A stretch of DNA of 64,000 bases from Empedobacter tilapiae. Its GTDB lineage: Bacteria > Bacteroidota > Bacteroidia > Flavobacteriales > Weeksellaceae. The position numbers were made by a program, and so were the translations under genes. Below, one piece after another: positions 16,534 to 25,440 of this stretch (position 1 is its first letter; the number at the start of each line of letters is the position of its first letter). The stretch spans positions 62,001 through 126,000 of the forward strand of contig NZ_SRPE01000011.1 of assembly GCF_004785645.1 (NCBI RefSeq). Direction: 5' to 3'. Below the pieces are notes generated by a model. That model did not search any database. It was not told the DNA's origin and saw only the letters and a list, made by a program, of their open reading frames with translations.

Positions 16534-17343
16534 ATGAATGATAACAGACCAATTGGTGTTTTCGACTCTGGAGTTGGCGGTTTGACGTTTGCAAAAGAAA
16601 TAAAACGTCTACTACCAAACGAAAGTTTAATCTATTTTGGCGATACTCAAAATTTGCCTTATGGAGAAAAATCGAAAGAAGCGATAACACAATTTTCGGT
16701 AGACATTACTAATTTTTTAAAAAATAATGATTGTAAAGCGATTTTAGTTGCATGTAATTCTGCAACTGCCAATTCGTTGAAAGAAATTAGAGAAGCTGCA
16801 GGAAAAGACATTCCTGTTATTGATGTTATTTCTCCTGTTGCAGAAAAAGTTTCGTTCGAATTAAGAGAAAAAATTGGTGTTATTGCAACAAAAGCAACTG
16901 TAAATTCAGGCGCCTACAAAAAAGCAATTCGTCGTCGAAATAAACATATTACGGTTATTGAAATGGCTACTCCGCTCTTAGTTCCTGTTATTGAAGAAGG
17001 TTTTACAAATTCGAATATATCCAAAGCTGTTTTAGAAACGTATTTGTTAAACAAAAAATTAGAAGGAATTGATTCGATTATTTTGGGATGTACGCATTAT
17101 ACGCATCTAGAAAAAGAAATCAATCAAGTATTTGAAGGAAAGATTGATATCGTAAATTCACCTTTAATTGTTGTTAATCAAGTGATTTATCAATTAGCAA
17201 AAGAAGGGAAATTAGCGTCCAAAGATGCAACTGCAAACTATACTTTTTATATTTCTGATAATACAGATAATATTATAAAAGTTGCGAAAAAATTCTTTGG
17301 AAAAGATATTCAATTAATTGAGAAAAATTTAGAAATAAAATAG
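16534..17343 (+). CDS. murI: Glutamate racemase
   Basis: The enzyme makes D-glutamate for peptidoglycan. The 269 residues have FDSGVGGLT, YFGDTQNLPYG, the first catalytic cysteine in VACNSATAN and the second in LGCTHYTHLE. All are intact. The gene starts 17 nt after hemW. A TAAATTTG sits only 12 nt before the ATG, too close for a normal leader, so co-transcription with hemW is the simpler reading. Confidence 0.96.
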   Translation: MNDNRPIGVFDSGVGGLTFAKEIKRLLPNESLIYFGDTQNLPYGEKSKEAITQFSVDITNFLKNNDCKAILVACNSATANSLKEIREAAGKDIPVIDVISPVAEKVSFELREKIGVIATKATVNSGAYKKAIRRRNKHITVIEMATPLLVPVIEEGFTNSNISKAVLETYLLNKKLEGIDSIILGCTHYTHLEKEINQVFEGKIDIVNSPLIVVNQVIYQLAKEGKLASKDATANYTFYISDNTDNIIKVAKKFFGKDIQLIEKNLEIK

Positions 17344-17371
17344 AACCGACCATTATTTGTCGGTTTTTTTA
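17344..17371 (+). terminator. Terminator of murI
   Basis: AACCGAC (17344-17350) pairs with GTCGGTT (17359-17365), followed by a T run, directly after the stop codon. Confidence 0.85.
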
Positions 17372-17406
17372 TAAAATATTACAAATAAGCAAAAACAAAT
17401 CATTAC

Positions 17407-18639
17407 ATGGGAAAATCAGCAGAATTAATTGCATTAGAAGAAAAATACGGTGCACATAACTATCATCCACTTCCAGTTGTATTAGAAAAAGGTGAAGGTA
17501 TTTACGTTTGGGATATTGACGGAAAAAAATATTTCGATTTTTTATCAGCTTATTCAGCTGTTAATCAAGGCCATTGTCACCCTCGAATTATTAAAGCTTT
17601 AAAAGATCAAGCTGAAAAATTAACTTTAACTTCTCGTGCTTTTTATAATGCAGAGTTAGGAAAATACGAAAAATTTATCACAGAATTATTCGGTTTCGAT
17701 AAAGTATTACCTATGAATACTGGAGCAGAAGCGGTAGAAACAGCGCTAAAAATTGCTCGCAAATGGGGTTACGAAAAGAAAGAAATTCCTGCAGGAGAAG
17801 CGATAATTGTGGTATGTAAAGACAATTTCCATGGTCGTACAACTACCATTATTTCTTTCTCAAATGATGAAGATGCACGAAAAAACTTTAATCCTTACAC
17901 AAGTGGTTTCGAAGCTGTAGAATACAATGATGTTGAAGCTTTGAAACAGTTATTTGCAGACAAAGCAGACAAAATTTGTGGATTCTTGGTAGAACCAATT
18001 CAAGGGGAAGCTGGTGTTAATGTACCTTCTGAAGGATATTTAAAAGCTTGTGAAGAATTATGTAAACAACATAATGTTTTATTTATAGCTGACGAAATTC
18101 AAACAGGAATCGCTCGTACAGGAAAAATGTTGGCAATTGATCACGAAAATATTGATGCTGATGTTTTAATCTTAGGTAAAGCTGTTTCAGGTGGAGCTTA
18201 TCCAGTTTCTGCGGTTTTAGCAAATGATGAAGTAATGAATGTTATAAAACCAGGTCAACATGGATCTACTTATGGAGGAAATCCATTGGCTGCAGCTGTT
18301 GCTATGGAAGCTTTGCAAGTTGTTTTGGATGAAAAGTTAGCTGATAATTCTGAAAAATTAGGTCAAATCTTTAGAGCAGAAATCACTAAAATGGCAGAAG
18401 AATTTCCATTATTCAAATCAGTTCGCGGAAAAGGTTTATTAAATGCAATTTTAATAAACGATACACCTGAATCTGAAACTGCTTGGAATTTCTGTGTTGC
18501 AATGAAAGATAACGGATTATTAGCAAAACCTACACACGGTAATATTATTCGTTTCGCTCCACCATTAGTAATGAATGAAGAGCAACTAAACGAATGTTTA
18601 GCTATCATTCGTAAAACTGCTGAAGAGTTTCAAAAATAA
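17407..18639 (+). CDS. rocD: Ornithine aminotransferase
   Basis: This class-III PLP enzyme converts ornithine and 2-oxoglutarate to glutamate semialdehyde and glutamate in arginine/ornithine breakdown or proline synthesis. The 410 residues start MGKSAELIALEEKYGAHNYH. The motif YSAVNQGHCHPRI, the cofactor Asp in FIADEIQTGIARTG and Lys258 in LILGKAVSGGAYP (the Schiff-base lysine) are all present. HGSTYGGNPLAAAVA follows as in RocD orthologs, which distinguishes it from acetylornithine aminotransferase. It is monocistronic. Confidence 0.95.
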   Translation: MGKSAELIALEEKYGAHNYHPLPVVLEKGEGIYVWDIDGKKYFDFLSAYSAVNQGHCHPRIIKALKDQAEKLTLTSRAFYNAELGKYEKFITELFGFDKVLPMNTGAEAVETALKIARKWGYEKKEIPAGEAIIVVCKDNFHGRTTTIISFSNDEDARKNFNPYTSGFEAVEYNDVEALKQLFADKADKICGFLVEPIQGEAGVNVPSEGYLKACEELCKQHNVLFIADEIQTGIARTGKMLAIDHENIDADVLILGKAVSGGAYPVSAVLANDEVMNVIKPGQHGSTYGGNPLAAAVAMEALQVVLDEKLADNSEKLGQIFRAEITKMAEEFPLFKSVRGKGLLNAILINDTPESETAWNFCVAMKDNGLLAKPTHGNIIRFAPPLVMNEEQLNECLAIIRKTAEEFQK

Positions 18640-18668
18640 TTTATTATATAATTATTGTTAAATAAAAA

Positions 18669-18700
18669 AAAACAGATTAGATGAATATCTAATCTGTTTT
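18669..18700. terminator. Bidirectional terminator
   Basis: A 14-bp perfect stem (18669-18682 with 18687-18700) is flanked by A and T runs between convergent rocD and the OsmC gene. Confidence 0.9.
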
Positions 18701-18704
18701 TTTT

Positions 18705-19106
18705 TTATACAAACTCTATAGTTGTTTTAACTTCATGACCTTTTTCTAGTACTTTATGTACTGGGCATGAATTTGCAACTTTTAATAATCTTGTTTGTTG
18801 TTTTTCATCAAAATTTCCTTCGATAATAACATGACGATTAAATTTTATTGATTCTGTAGTTACCACATCAAAATTAACATCTACTTCAACCTTTTTATAT
18901 GGAAACTCTTTATGATTCATATACATTTGCAAAGTAATTGATGTGCAAGAGGCCAAAGAAGCTCCTAATAGTTCACTTGGTTTTGGTGCAGTATCTAAAC
19001 CTCCTTTATCAATTGGTTCATCTACAATAAATTCGTGTTTACCAGCCTTTATATTTGAAATATAATTTTTATCCGTCGATGTTGACGTTACATTTACATC
19101 ACTCAT
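18705..19106 (-). CDS. OsmC-family peroxiredoxin-like protein
   Basis: A 133-residue OsmC/Ohr fold protein that reduces organic hydroperoxides or related electrophiles. The two conserved cysteines are visible: one in GASLASCTSITLQMY, the other in VANSCPVHKVLEKG. It belongs to the YhfA-like/OsmC group rather than to Ohr. It follows the pirin gene by 6 nt on the same strand, so both are probably one oxidative-stress-related operon. Confidence 0.9.
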   Translation of the reverse strand: MSDVNVTSTSTDKNYISNIKAGKHEFIVDEPIDKGGLDTAPKPSELLGASLASCTSITLQMYMNHKEFPYKKVEVDVNFDVVTTESIKFNRHVIIEGNFDEKQQTRLLKVANSCPVHKVLEKGHEVKTTIEFV

Positions 19107-19112
19107 TATTCT

Positions 19113-20018
19113 TTATTTTTGGTTTCCTTTTACTTTAGAATTTATTTGTGCTTGAGGCATTGGAACATAATCATTATCTCCAGGAACTTTTGGAAAACGA
19201 TGATTTACCCAATCTTCTTTTGCTTTTTCAATAGTTTCTCTTGAAGAACTTACAAAGTTCCAAAAAATAAAATGTTCTTCTGGTAACTCTTCTCCACCAA
19301 AAATATAAACTGTAGAACCAGCAGCTATTTCAAACTCACATAATTTTGCATCTTTTGCTACTAATAATTGTTTTGTTCCATAAGTTTCTTCACCATCTTT
19401 TATAGAACCTTCTAACACATATAATGCTGATTCTCCATATAAATCTTTTCCTAAAGATACTTTGAAATCATTTTTAGCTTTAATTTCAATAAAATACAAT
19501 GGAGAATAAACAGGAACTCCAGAAGTGTATTCTTTAAATTTTCCAGCAATTAATCTATAATCTGCATTGCCATCAGACCAATGTGGTAATTTTTCTGCTT
19601 CTACATGTACAAAACTTGGTTCCATTTCTTCTAGCTCCTTAGGTAACGCAACCCAAATTTGAAGACCATGAAGTGTTTTATCTGTTGTTCTTAAATATTC
19701 AGGTGTTCGCTCTGAGTGTACCACGCCTTTACCTGCTGTCATCCAATTAACTGCACCAGGTTTTATTTCAAGTTCTGTTCCTAGACTATCTCTGTGCATA
19801 ATTGCTCCTTCAAACAGATAAGTTAAGGTTGATAAACCAATATGGGGATGTGGGCCGACATCAAGATTTTGATAATCTTTTAGTTTTGTTGGTCCCATAT
19901 GATCAATAAATACAAATGGACCAACATGTCTTTTTTGACGAAAAGGTAATAATCTACCCACTAAAAAGTTACCAATATCTGCTGCTTTTTCTTCTAAAAT
20001 TAATCCAACGTTAGACAT
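19113..20018 (-). CDS. Pirin family protein
   Basis: A 301-residue bicupin. The N-terminal cupin carries the metal ligands in GPHPHIGLSTLTYLFEG and HRDSLG, followed by GKGVVHSERTPEY. The C-terminal pirin domain ends with HFIFWNFVSSS. Bacterial pirins act as quercetinases or redox regulators; the exact role here is unknown. It is the first gene of an operon with OsmC. A TAACTTTA -7-like box lies 30 nt before the ATG on the minus strand. Confidence 0.93.
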   Translation of the reverse strand: MSNVGLILEEKAADIGNFLVGRLLPFRQKRHVGPFVFIDHMGPTKLKDYQNLDVGPHPHIGLSTLTYLFEGAIMHRDSLGTELEIKPGAVNWMTAGKGVVHSERTPEYLRTTDKTLHGLQIWVALPKELEEMEPSFVHVEAEKLPHWSDGNADYRLIAGKFKEYTSGVPVYSPLYFIEIKAKNDFKVSLGKDLYGESALYVLEGSIKDGEETYGTKQLLVAKDAKLCEFEIAAGSTVYIFGGEELPEEHFIFWNFVSSSRETIEKAKEDWVNHRFPKVPGDNDYVPMPQAQINSKVKGNQK

Positions 20019-20095
20019 AGTTATTTGTTTTTTATTTTTGTAAAGTTAGTTTTATTCATTTTTTAAAATCTTGATTTAAGTTAATAAATAAAAAA

Positions 20096-20116
20096 AGGTT
20101 AACCAAAGGCTAACCT
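20096..20116 (-). terminator. Terminator of porU-porV
   Basis: AGGTTA/TAACCT arms, with further inner pairs, are followed on the minus strand by a seven-base T run. It lies 27 nt past the porV stop. Confidence 0.75.
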
Positions 20117-20142
20117 AATTTATAACTTTATATTAACGATTC

Positions 20143-21378
20143 TTAATAATCGTAACTATTCTGAGTTTCACCTCCAAAGTTCCATGCTATTCCAAAACGT
20201 AATGTATTTTCTAAAGCATTATTTGTATTTGACATTGGAATTAAATAAGATGCATTAAATGCAAATGCGTTATATTTAAGTCCTAAACCTAAAGTAAGAT
20301 GTTGACGGTCTCCTTTCATAGGGCTTTCATGAAAATAACCTGCTCGAATAAATAAAGCATCATTATAAGAATATTCAGCACCTACTGAGTATGTTATTTC
20401 TTTTAACTCTTCTTTTCCTCCGCCTGGAGCATCACCAAAAGAACTAAACATACTTCCCATAACACCTTTATTAGGAGTTTCTCTTACAATATCATATCTT
20501 GTTTGTCCACTAGCATCAGTATATTCTTCTATTCTAACATCTGGTGTAGGAACTAATAATTTAGAAAATTCTGTTGTAATTCCAACTTTATTATAATCAT
20601 CAAACTTGAAATCATATCCAACTCCTAAACGTAATGTAGTAGGCAAATAAGACGCATTATCTTCAGAATTTGAATAGTCTAGTTTTGGTCCTATATTAGA
20701 AATTTGAAAACCTCCGCGTAATTTTCCTTCAAAATGATTTGTACTCATTGTTTCTGATTGATAGTAACCTGCCAAATCTACTGCAAATGTATTTGCTGGT
20801 TGAACCGTTCCATCATTTACTCCATTAAATATATCCGAACGTATAAATCGTCCTGTTACAGCCATTGAGTAATTATCTGTTAATCTTAATCCATATGATA
20901 AATCAATAGAAAATTCGTTTGGTTTTGATGTTCCCATAGGATAGATTGTACCTCCATGATCTTCATTCAGCTCAATATCTCCCATTTTGAAATAGTAAAT
21001 ACTAGCCGCTAAAGTACTACGTTCTTCAGAACCTAAAAATGTGTAATAACTTGCATTTAGCAAAAACACATCGTTTGTTAAAGAACTCATATATGGAGTA
21101 TATGTGAAGGCTACTCCAGAATAGTCTTGAGCAAAAGCAAATTTTGCAGCATTCCAATATTGAGAATAATTATCTGCAGAAGTTGCAACACCTTGATCTC
21201 CTAAACCTCCAGCACGAGCATCTGGAGGAATCCTTAAGAAGGGTGCTCCTGTCAAAATTGGATTAGGTTGTTTTAATTCTTGTTTTAATGCATTTTCTGC
21301 ATCAGGTAAATTGTCAAATGATTGAGCAAAAGTAAATCCTGATGCTAAAATCAATAAGCTTGCAGTTATTTTTTTCAT
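20143..21378 (-). CDS. porV: Type IX secretion outer-membrane protein PorV
   Basis: PorV (LptO) is a FadL-like barrel that escorts T9SS substrates from the Sov/SprA translocon to the PorU attachment complex. The 411 residues begin with a signal peptide ending in GFTFAQ. A conserved hatch region follows (PFLRIPPDARAGGLGDQGVAT and YWNAAKFAF). Many strands follow, ending with LRFGIAWNFGG. It lies 34 nt downstream of porU and must share its promoter. The order porU-porV divergent from gldJ is the standard flavobacterial arrangement. Confidence 0.95.
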   Translation of the reverse strand: MKKITASLLILASGFTFAQSFDNLPDAENALKQELKQPNPILTGAPFLRIPPDARAGGLGDQGVATSADNYSQYWNAAKFAFAQDYSGVAFTYTPYMSSLTNDVFLLNASYYTFLGSEERSTLAASIYYFKMGDIELNEDHGGTIYPMGTSKPNEFSIDLSYGLRLTDNYSMAVTGRFIRSDIFNGVNDGTVQPANTFAVDLAGYYQSETMSTNHFEGKLRGGFQISNIGPKLDYSNSEDNASYLPTTLRLGVGYDFKFDDYNKVGITTEFSKLLVPTPDVRIEEYTDASGQTRYDIVRETPNKGVMGSMFSSFGDAPGGGKEELKEITYSVGAEYSYNDALFIRAGYFHESPMKGDRQHLTLGLGLKYNAFAFNASYLIPMSNTNNALENTLRFGIAWNFGGETQNSYDY

Positions 21379-21412
21379 TCGTGTTATTATTGATTATATT
21401 TTTTTTTCATTG

Positions 21413-24400
21413 TTATTTTAATATGACAAGTTTTTCAACTGCTGTTGCTGATCCTTTACAAATCGTACCATCAACACCTTTTACATTGACCTTGTAAATA
21501 TAAACACCTTTTCCTATTTTATCTCCAAAATCATCCAATCCGTCCCATTCTATTGCATATTTTCCTGTACGATAACCTTCTCGAAAAGGTTCTGCAGAAA
21601 CAGTTTGACGGATTGTCTTAACTAATTTTCCTGAAATTGTAAAAATTTGTACCATTACATCTAGTTCAGAATCACAATTATGCTCAAAATGAAAATAAGT
21701 GTTTTTTGTGAATGGATTTGGCCAGTTCAACAGTTTATCGATATGCAATTGCCCAGTTCCATTTTCCATTACTACAAAGTCTAACGTTGCAGTATTCGAA
21801 TTATTGTTAATATCCCAAAATTTAAGATTTACGGTATGTTGGCCAAGTTCTAAATTCTTTAGTTGATACATTACTTGTCCTTTCTGATAGTCTTCAAAAT
21901 CTTTGTTAATACAAGGATTAGAATCTCCACCATCATAATAATCATTCAATACATAAGCCTCTTGAACTTTTCCATCGATTGTTGCTACGATATCATGTCC
22001 AATACTAGATCCAGTTGCATTAATTCCTGTATTATCTGTTAGACATCCTACCAAATAAGGTGAACGATCTGTAATTCCACCATTTGCAAAATGAAGATTA
22101 TTCATATATAGTTTTCCTTGTGGACGTTCGTCGTCATTAAGACCTTCTTCATTTATTCCTTCTATTGCAATAGTTCTTAATGCTGAAGCATCTTTTCCAT
22201 CTTTTTCATCCCAAGCATAAAACTTCATTTTACGATCTCCTAACTCATAATTAATATCTTTAGGAACATAAAATTGGATCGTAAATTCTCCATTTTCTAC
22301 TTTTCCTGTTCCTTTATAAATCGTTTTATCTTCAGTTTCGAAAGTTTTTCCAGTATTACTACCTTCATTTAAAAGTGTTTTTATTTCTTTCTTCTCAAAA
22401 AGATTTACAGCTATTTTACCTGAAAAAGTATTATCTATAGATAATGACGATAATTGATTAACTTTTCCTTTAATCGTCACAAAATCTAAAGCTTGTAATT
22501 TACCTCCATTTAAAATATCTATGCCTTTTTTATTTTCAATACTTAAAATGTCAATTTCTTGCTGTGGACGATGTGCTGCTAACATTGGATCTCCTAAGAT
22601 ACTAACACTCTTGTTATTTTCATGAGATGGCCAATAGTTAATTTTAGCTTGATTCAAAGCTCTACCAATTGTTTGATTTTCGGGTCCTTCTTTCTTGAAA
22701 AATTCTTGAATTAAATACTGATTCATTGTATCACCATATCCAGTACCAATTGGACGATTTGTTGTAATCATTGATAAAGCCCCACCATTTGAATTTTTTA
22801 ACATCATTTCTCCTGCTGAATTATATTGTGGTAAATCCCATATTGTAAAATCACACGTAACAGTAGCTACAATAGGTAAACGAGAATAAGCAGCATTAAA
22901 ATTTGATAAACCTGTTAATTCTTCGGCTGTTAAAATACGTTCTTGCGCCCAACTACGAGGTCCTCCATGGCCATAATACATCAAAAAATTAGAACCTAAT
23001 TCGATACTATTCAAAATTGCTTGGTTTACAGTTGGGTATCTAACACCAGCAGAGGTACTTTCTGGTTGATGAGCTCCAGAGTATATCTTATTTATTGTAT
23101 AAATTTGATTTTCAGGTTTAATAAACTCATTATCAATAGAAGTGTCAAAGTTTGGTGTTTTAACATTATCATCATTATCAGTAACCGCAACAATTTTTGT
23201 TCGCCAATCACCATAAGATGTTCCTTTTCCTTGAACTTTATCGTAATATGAAATTATTTTATCAACCAAAACTTTTGCTTCAGTAGAATTAGAAGCAGGA
23301 ATACGACCTACAGCAATGTCAAACCAATTTGCATTATAAGCATATCCTCCTTCTACACTATTACCTAACATTTTTACATTATTATCTAACATAGCAAAAT
23401 AATCATCTGTAGCAATTGAACCATCTATATTTGCTGAAGGTTCATCGGTAAAAGTTGGAATATAACTTGTAAAATCTTTAATTCTATTCTTAGGATCATA
23501 AGTTGTTGCTCCAAACAAAACAGCATATTCCAAATTAGGACTTTGTCCATCTTTTAAGAATTTGAAGAAATCACGAATCGCAATAGGATCCTGACTCCCA
23601 GATGAAAAATCATTGTAAACCTGATTCGTTGTTACAACAGCTACATTTATTTTATCATGCTCTTTTCTGAAATTTGCCAAACGTGTAGCTTGATCTAAAA
23701 ATTTTGGGTGCGTAACTACTATATAATTTATATCTATTAAACTTCGTATATCTTGGTTTATTACTCGTCCAACAAATTTTGCATCCGTAAAAACTTTATC
23801 ATCTTTAAAGGCTACAAACTGATTAAGATTTGTTGTTTGAAATTTATATAAATTATTCTCAGGAATGATTGCGGAAACTCCATGAATATCTGAAATATTC
23901 CAAACTGAAACATTAGAAGAATTACTTAATGAAAAAGCATTCACACTATTATCATTAATATTCTCTAAAAACTGAAATGTAAACTGTTCATTATTATAAG
24001 TTAGACCATCTTTGAAACGCAATTGTAAATAATCCAAATATGCTAATCCAGAAGGATTTGTTCCATTTGAATTAACAGTAATATCTATATTATTTGAATT
24101 TAGCGAAATTGGTTTATCTTGAGGATTTCTATCAAAAGCCGAATTCCCAAAATTATTTGAAAAAGTTTGTCCATTTACATTAACATTATACGATATATTG
24201 TTTGCATTTTTCCCTACAATAGCATAACGTAAATAAGCCTCTCCTCCATTTACGATTGAATTAGCTTTGAATGTTTTTTTAAAACCATCTTTCAAACCAA
24301 TATTTTCTCCAACCCAAATTTGTCCAAGACTATTTAAATTAATCGAATCTTTTTCGTGAAACTGTAAATTATCAAAAGTAGAAAATGTTCTAATTGGATT

Positions 24401-25282
24401 ACCAGCAATCGATGCTTGTTCTTTTACTCGTTTTCCGTCTTCACCATTAAAACTGATAAAATAATAGGCTGCTTCATCATATAAATTATAACGTACTTTT
24501 GCATCTTGCAATGTTGTGGTATTATTTCTATACCATTGATGTGGCCCTTTTGCATAAAACAATACATAATCACCATTATCAAAATTCCCATCATCACCTC
24601 CTACAAATTTAATTGGAATTTCATTTAAAGCACCTTTTCTATCTTCTGTCAAATTTTCCATCAAACGACCTTCGCCATTTCCATAAATTTTAAGCGATTT
24701 TGGATTAAAGTTAGTTGGAATTCCATTTTTTGTAAAAAAACTTTTATCTAATTTGAAGATACCATCTTTTGAAACTTTAATCTTATACCAATCTCCCGAC
24801 TTTAAGACACTTGTTGTAGAATTATCAATTAACTTTCTACTAGAACTTCGTTGATGACTTACTTGTTTTGGAACAATAGAAAATGATTCAATTCTTAGAA
24901 ATTTATCATTCTGTCTAATAAAGGGTAAAACTTTGACAATTAGTTTTTGTTGTCCATTTTTATCAATAATGTTATATGAAGAAAAATTGATTCTATCCGA
25001 AATAGAAGATGTATTCAAATCAATTAATTCGTTTTGAACTTCTTTATATTGAATATTTGTTAAATCAACATCTTGACTAGATGAATTTAATTCAACAACA
25101 AATTCAGGAAGAAAGTATCCTCCAATGAAATAATTATCTTTATTTGAAAAATAAGGTACATTTACTTTATTTCCATTCGTCAAAGAAATTGTTTGATTAT
25201 TCTCCCAATTTATTTTGTAATTTTGACCATATAAATGAGAGAATTGAAGCAAAGTTGCAACTAAAATAAAATATTTCTTCAT
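21413..25282 (-). CDS. porU: Type IX secretion sortase PorU
   Basis: PorU is the gingipain-like (C25) cell-surface sortase that removes the C-terminal signal of T9SS cargo and attaches cargo to lipid. The 1289-residue protein has a signal peptide (to about residue 19) and a large N-terminal domain. Its peptidase domain has catalytic His772 in YYGHGG and Cys810 in VTCDFTIWD. The C-terminal part includes NPFTKNTYFHF and GKGVYIYKV, a sorting-domain-like end. A TATATTTG -7 box lies 29 nt before the ATG. Its neighbours porV and gldJ confirm the assignment. Confidence 0.96.
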   Translation of the reverse strand: MKKYFILVATLLQFSHLYGQNYKINWENNQTISLTNGNKVNVPYFSNKDNYFIGGYFLPEFVVELNSSSQDVDLTNIQYKEVQNELIDLNTSSISDRINFSSYNIIDKNGQQKLIVKVLPFIRQNDKFLRIESFSIVPKQVSHQRSSSRKLIDNSTTSVLKSGDWYKIKVSKDGIFKLDKSFFTKNGIPTNFNPKSLKIYGNGEGRLMENLTEDRKGALNEIPIKFVGGDDGNFDNGDYVLFYAKGPHQWYRNNTTTLQDAKVRYNLYDEAAYYFISFNGEDGKRVKEQASIAGNPIRTFSTFDNLQFHEKDSINLNSLGQIWVGENIGLKDGFKKTFKANSIVNGGEAYLRYAIVGKNANNISYNVNVNGQTFSNNFGNSAFDRNPQDKPISLNSNNIDITVNSNGTNPSGLAYLDYLQLRFKDGLTYNNEQFTFQFLENINDNSVNAFSLSNSSNVSVWNISDIHGVSAIIPENNLYKFQTTNLNQFVAFKDDKVFTDAKFVGRVINQDIRSLIDINYIVVTHPKFLDQATRLANFRKEHDKINVAVVTTNQVYNDFSSGSQDPIAIRDFFKFLKDGQSPNLEYAVLFGATTYDPKNRIKDFTSYIPTFTDEPSANIDGSIATDDYFAMLDNNVKMLGNSVEGGYAYNANWFDIAVGRIPASNSTEAKVLVDKIISYYDKVQGKGTSYGDWRTKIVAVTDNDDNVKTPNFDTSIDNEFIKPENQIYTINKIYSGAHQPESTSAGVRYPTVNQAILNSIELGSNFLMYYGHGGPRSWAQERILTAEELTGLSNFNAAYSRLPIVATVTCDFTIWDLPQYNSAGEMMLKNSNGGALSMITTNRPIGTGYGDTMNQYLIQEFFKKEGPENQTIGRALNQAKINYWPSHENNKSVSILGDPMLAAHRPQQEIDILSIENKKGIDILNGGKLQALDFVTIKGKVNQLSSLSIDNTFSGKIAVNLFEKKEIKTLLNEGSNTGKTFETEDKTIYKGTGKVENGEFTIQFYVPKDINYELGDRKMKFYAWDEKDGKDASALRTIAIEGINEEGLNDDERPQGKLYMNNLHFANGGITDRSPYLVGCLTDNTGINATGSSIGHDIVATIDGKVQEAYVLNDYYDGGDSNPCINKDFEDYQKGQVMYQLKNLELGQHTVNLKFWDINNNSNTATLDFVVMENGTGQLHIDKLLNWPNPFTKNTYFHFEHNCDSELDVMVQIFTISGKLVKTIRQTVSAEPFREGYRTGKYAIEWDGLDDFGDKIGKGVYIYKVNVKGVDGTICKGSATAVEKLVILK

Positions 25283-25303
25283 CTTTGTTTAACGCTATTT
25301 TAG

Positions 25304-25311
25304 CAAATATA
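25304..25311 (-). promoter_or_regulatory. -7 box of porU-porV
   Basis: The minus-strand TATATTTG lies 29 nt before the porU ATG in the porU/gldJ divergent region. Confidence 0.5.
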
Positions 25312-25440
25312 TTTTCAATCGTAAAATAAAAAAATAATTCTCACGTTAGATACAAGAAATAAAGCATTTTTTCGTTGTAAGATTAATGTCAAATGCTTTT
25401 ATTTGCATTAAATTTAATATTTGAAAACCAGAAATATTCT

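Noticed and set aside
16522-16534. Leaderless promoter for murI (TAAATTTG 12 nt before ATG), with a similar case at the DtxR gene (13 nt)
   Set aside because: The box is closer than at all other genes, so transcription would start at or after the ATG. Co-transcription with hemW explains murI; the DtxR case stays open.
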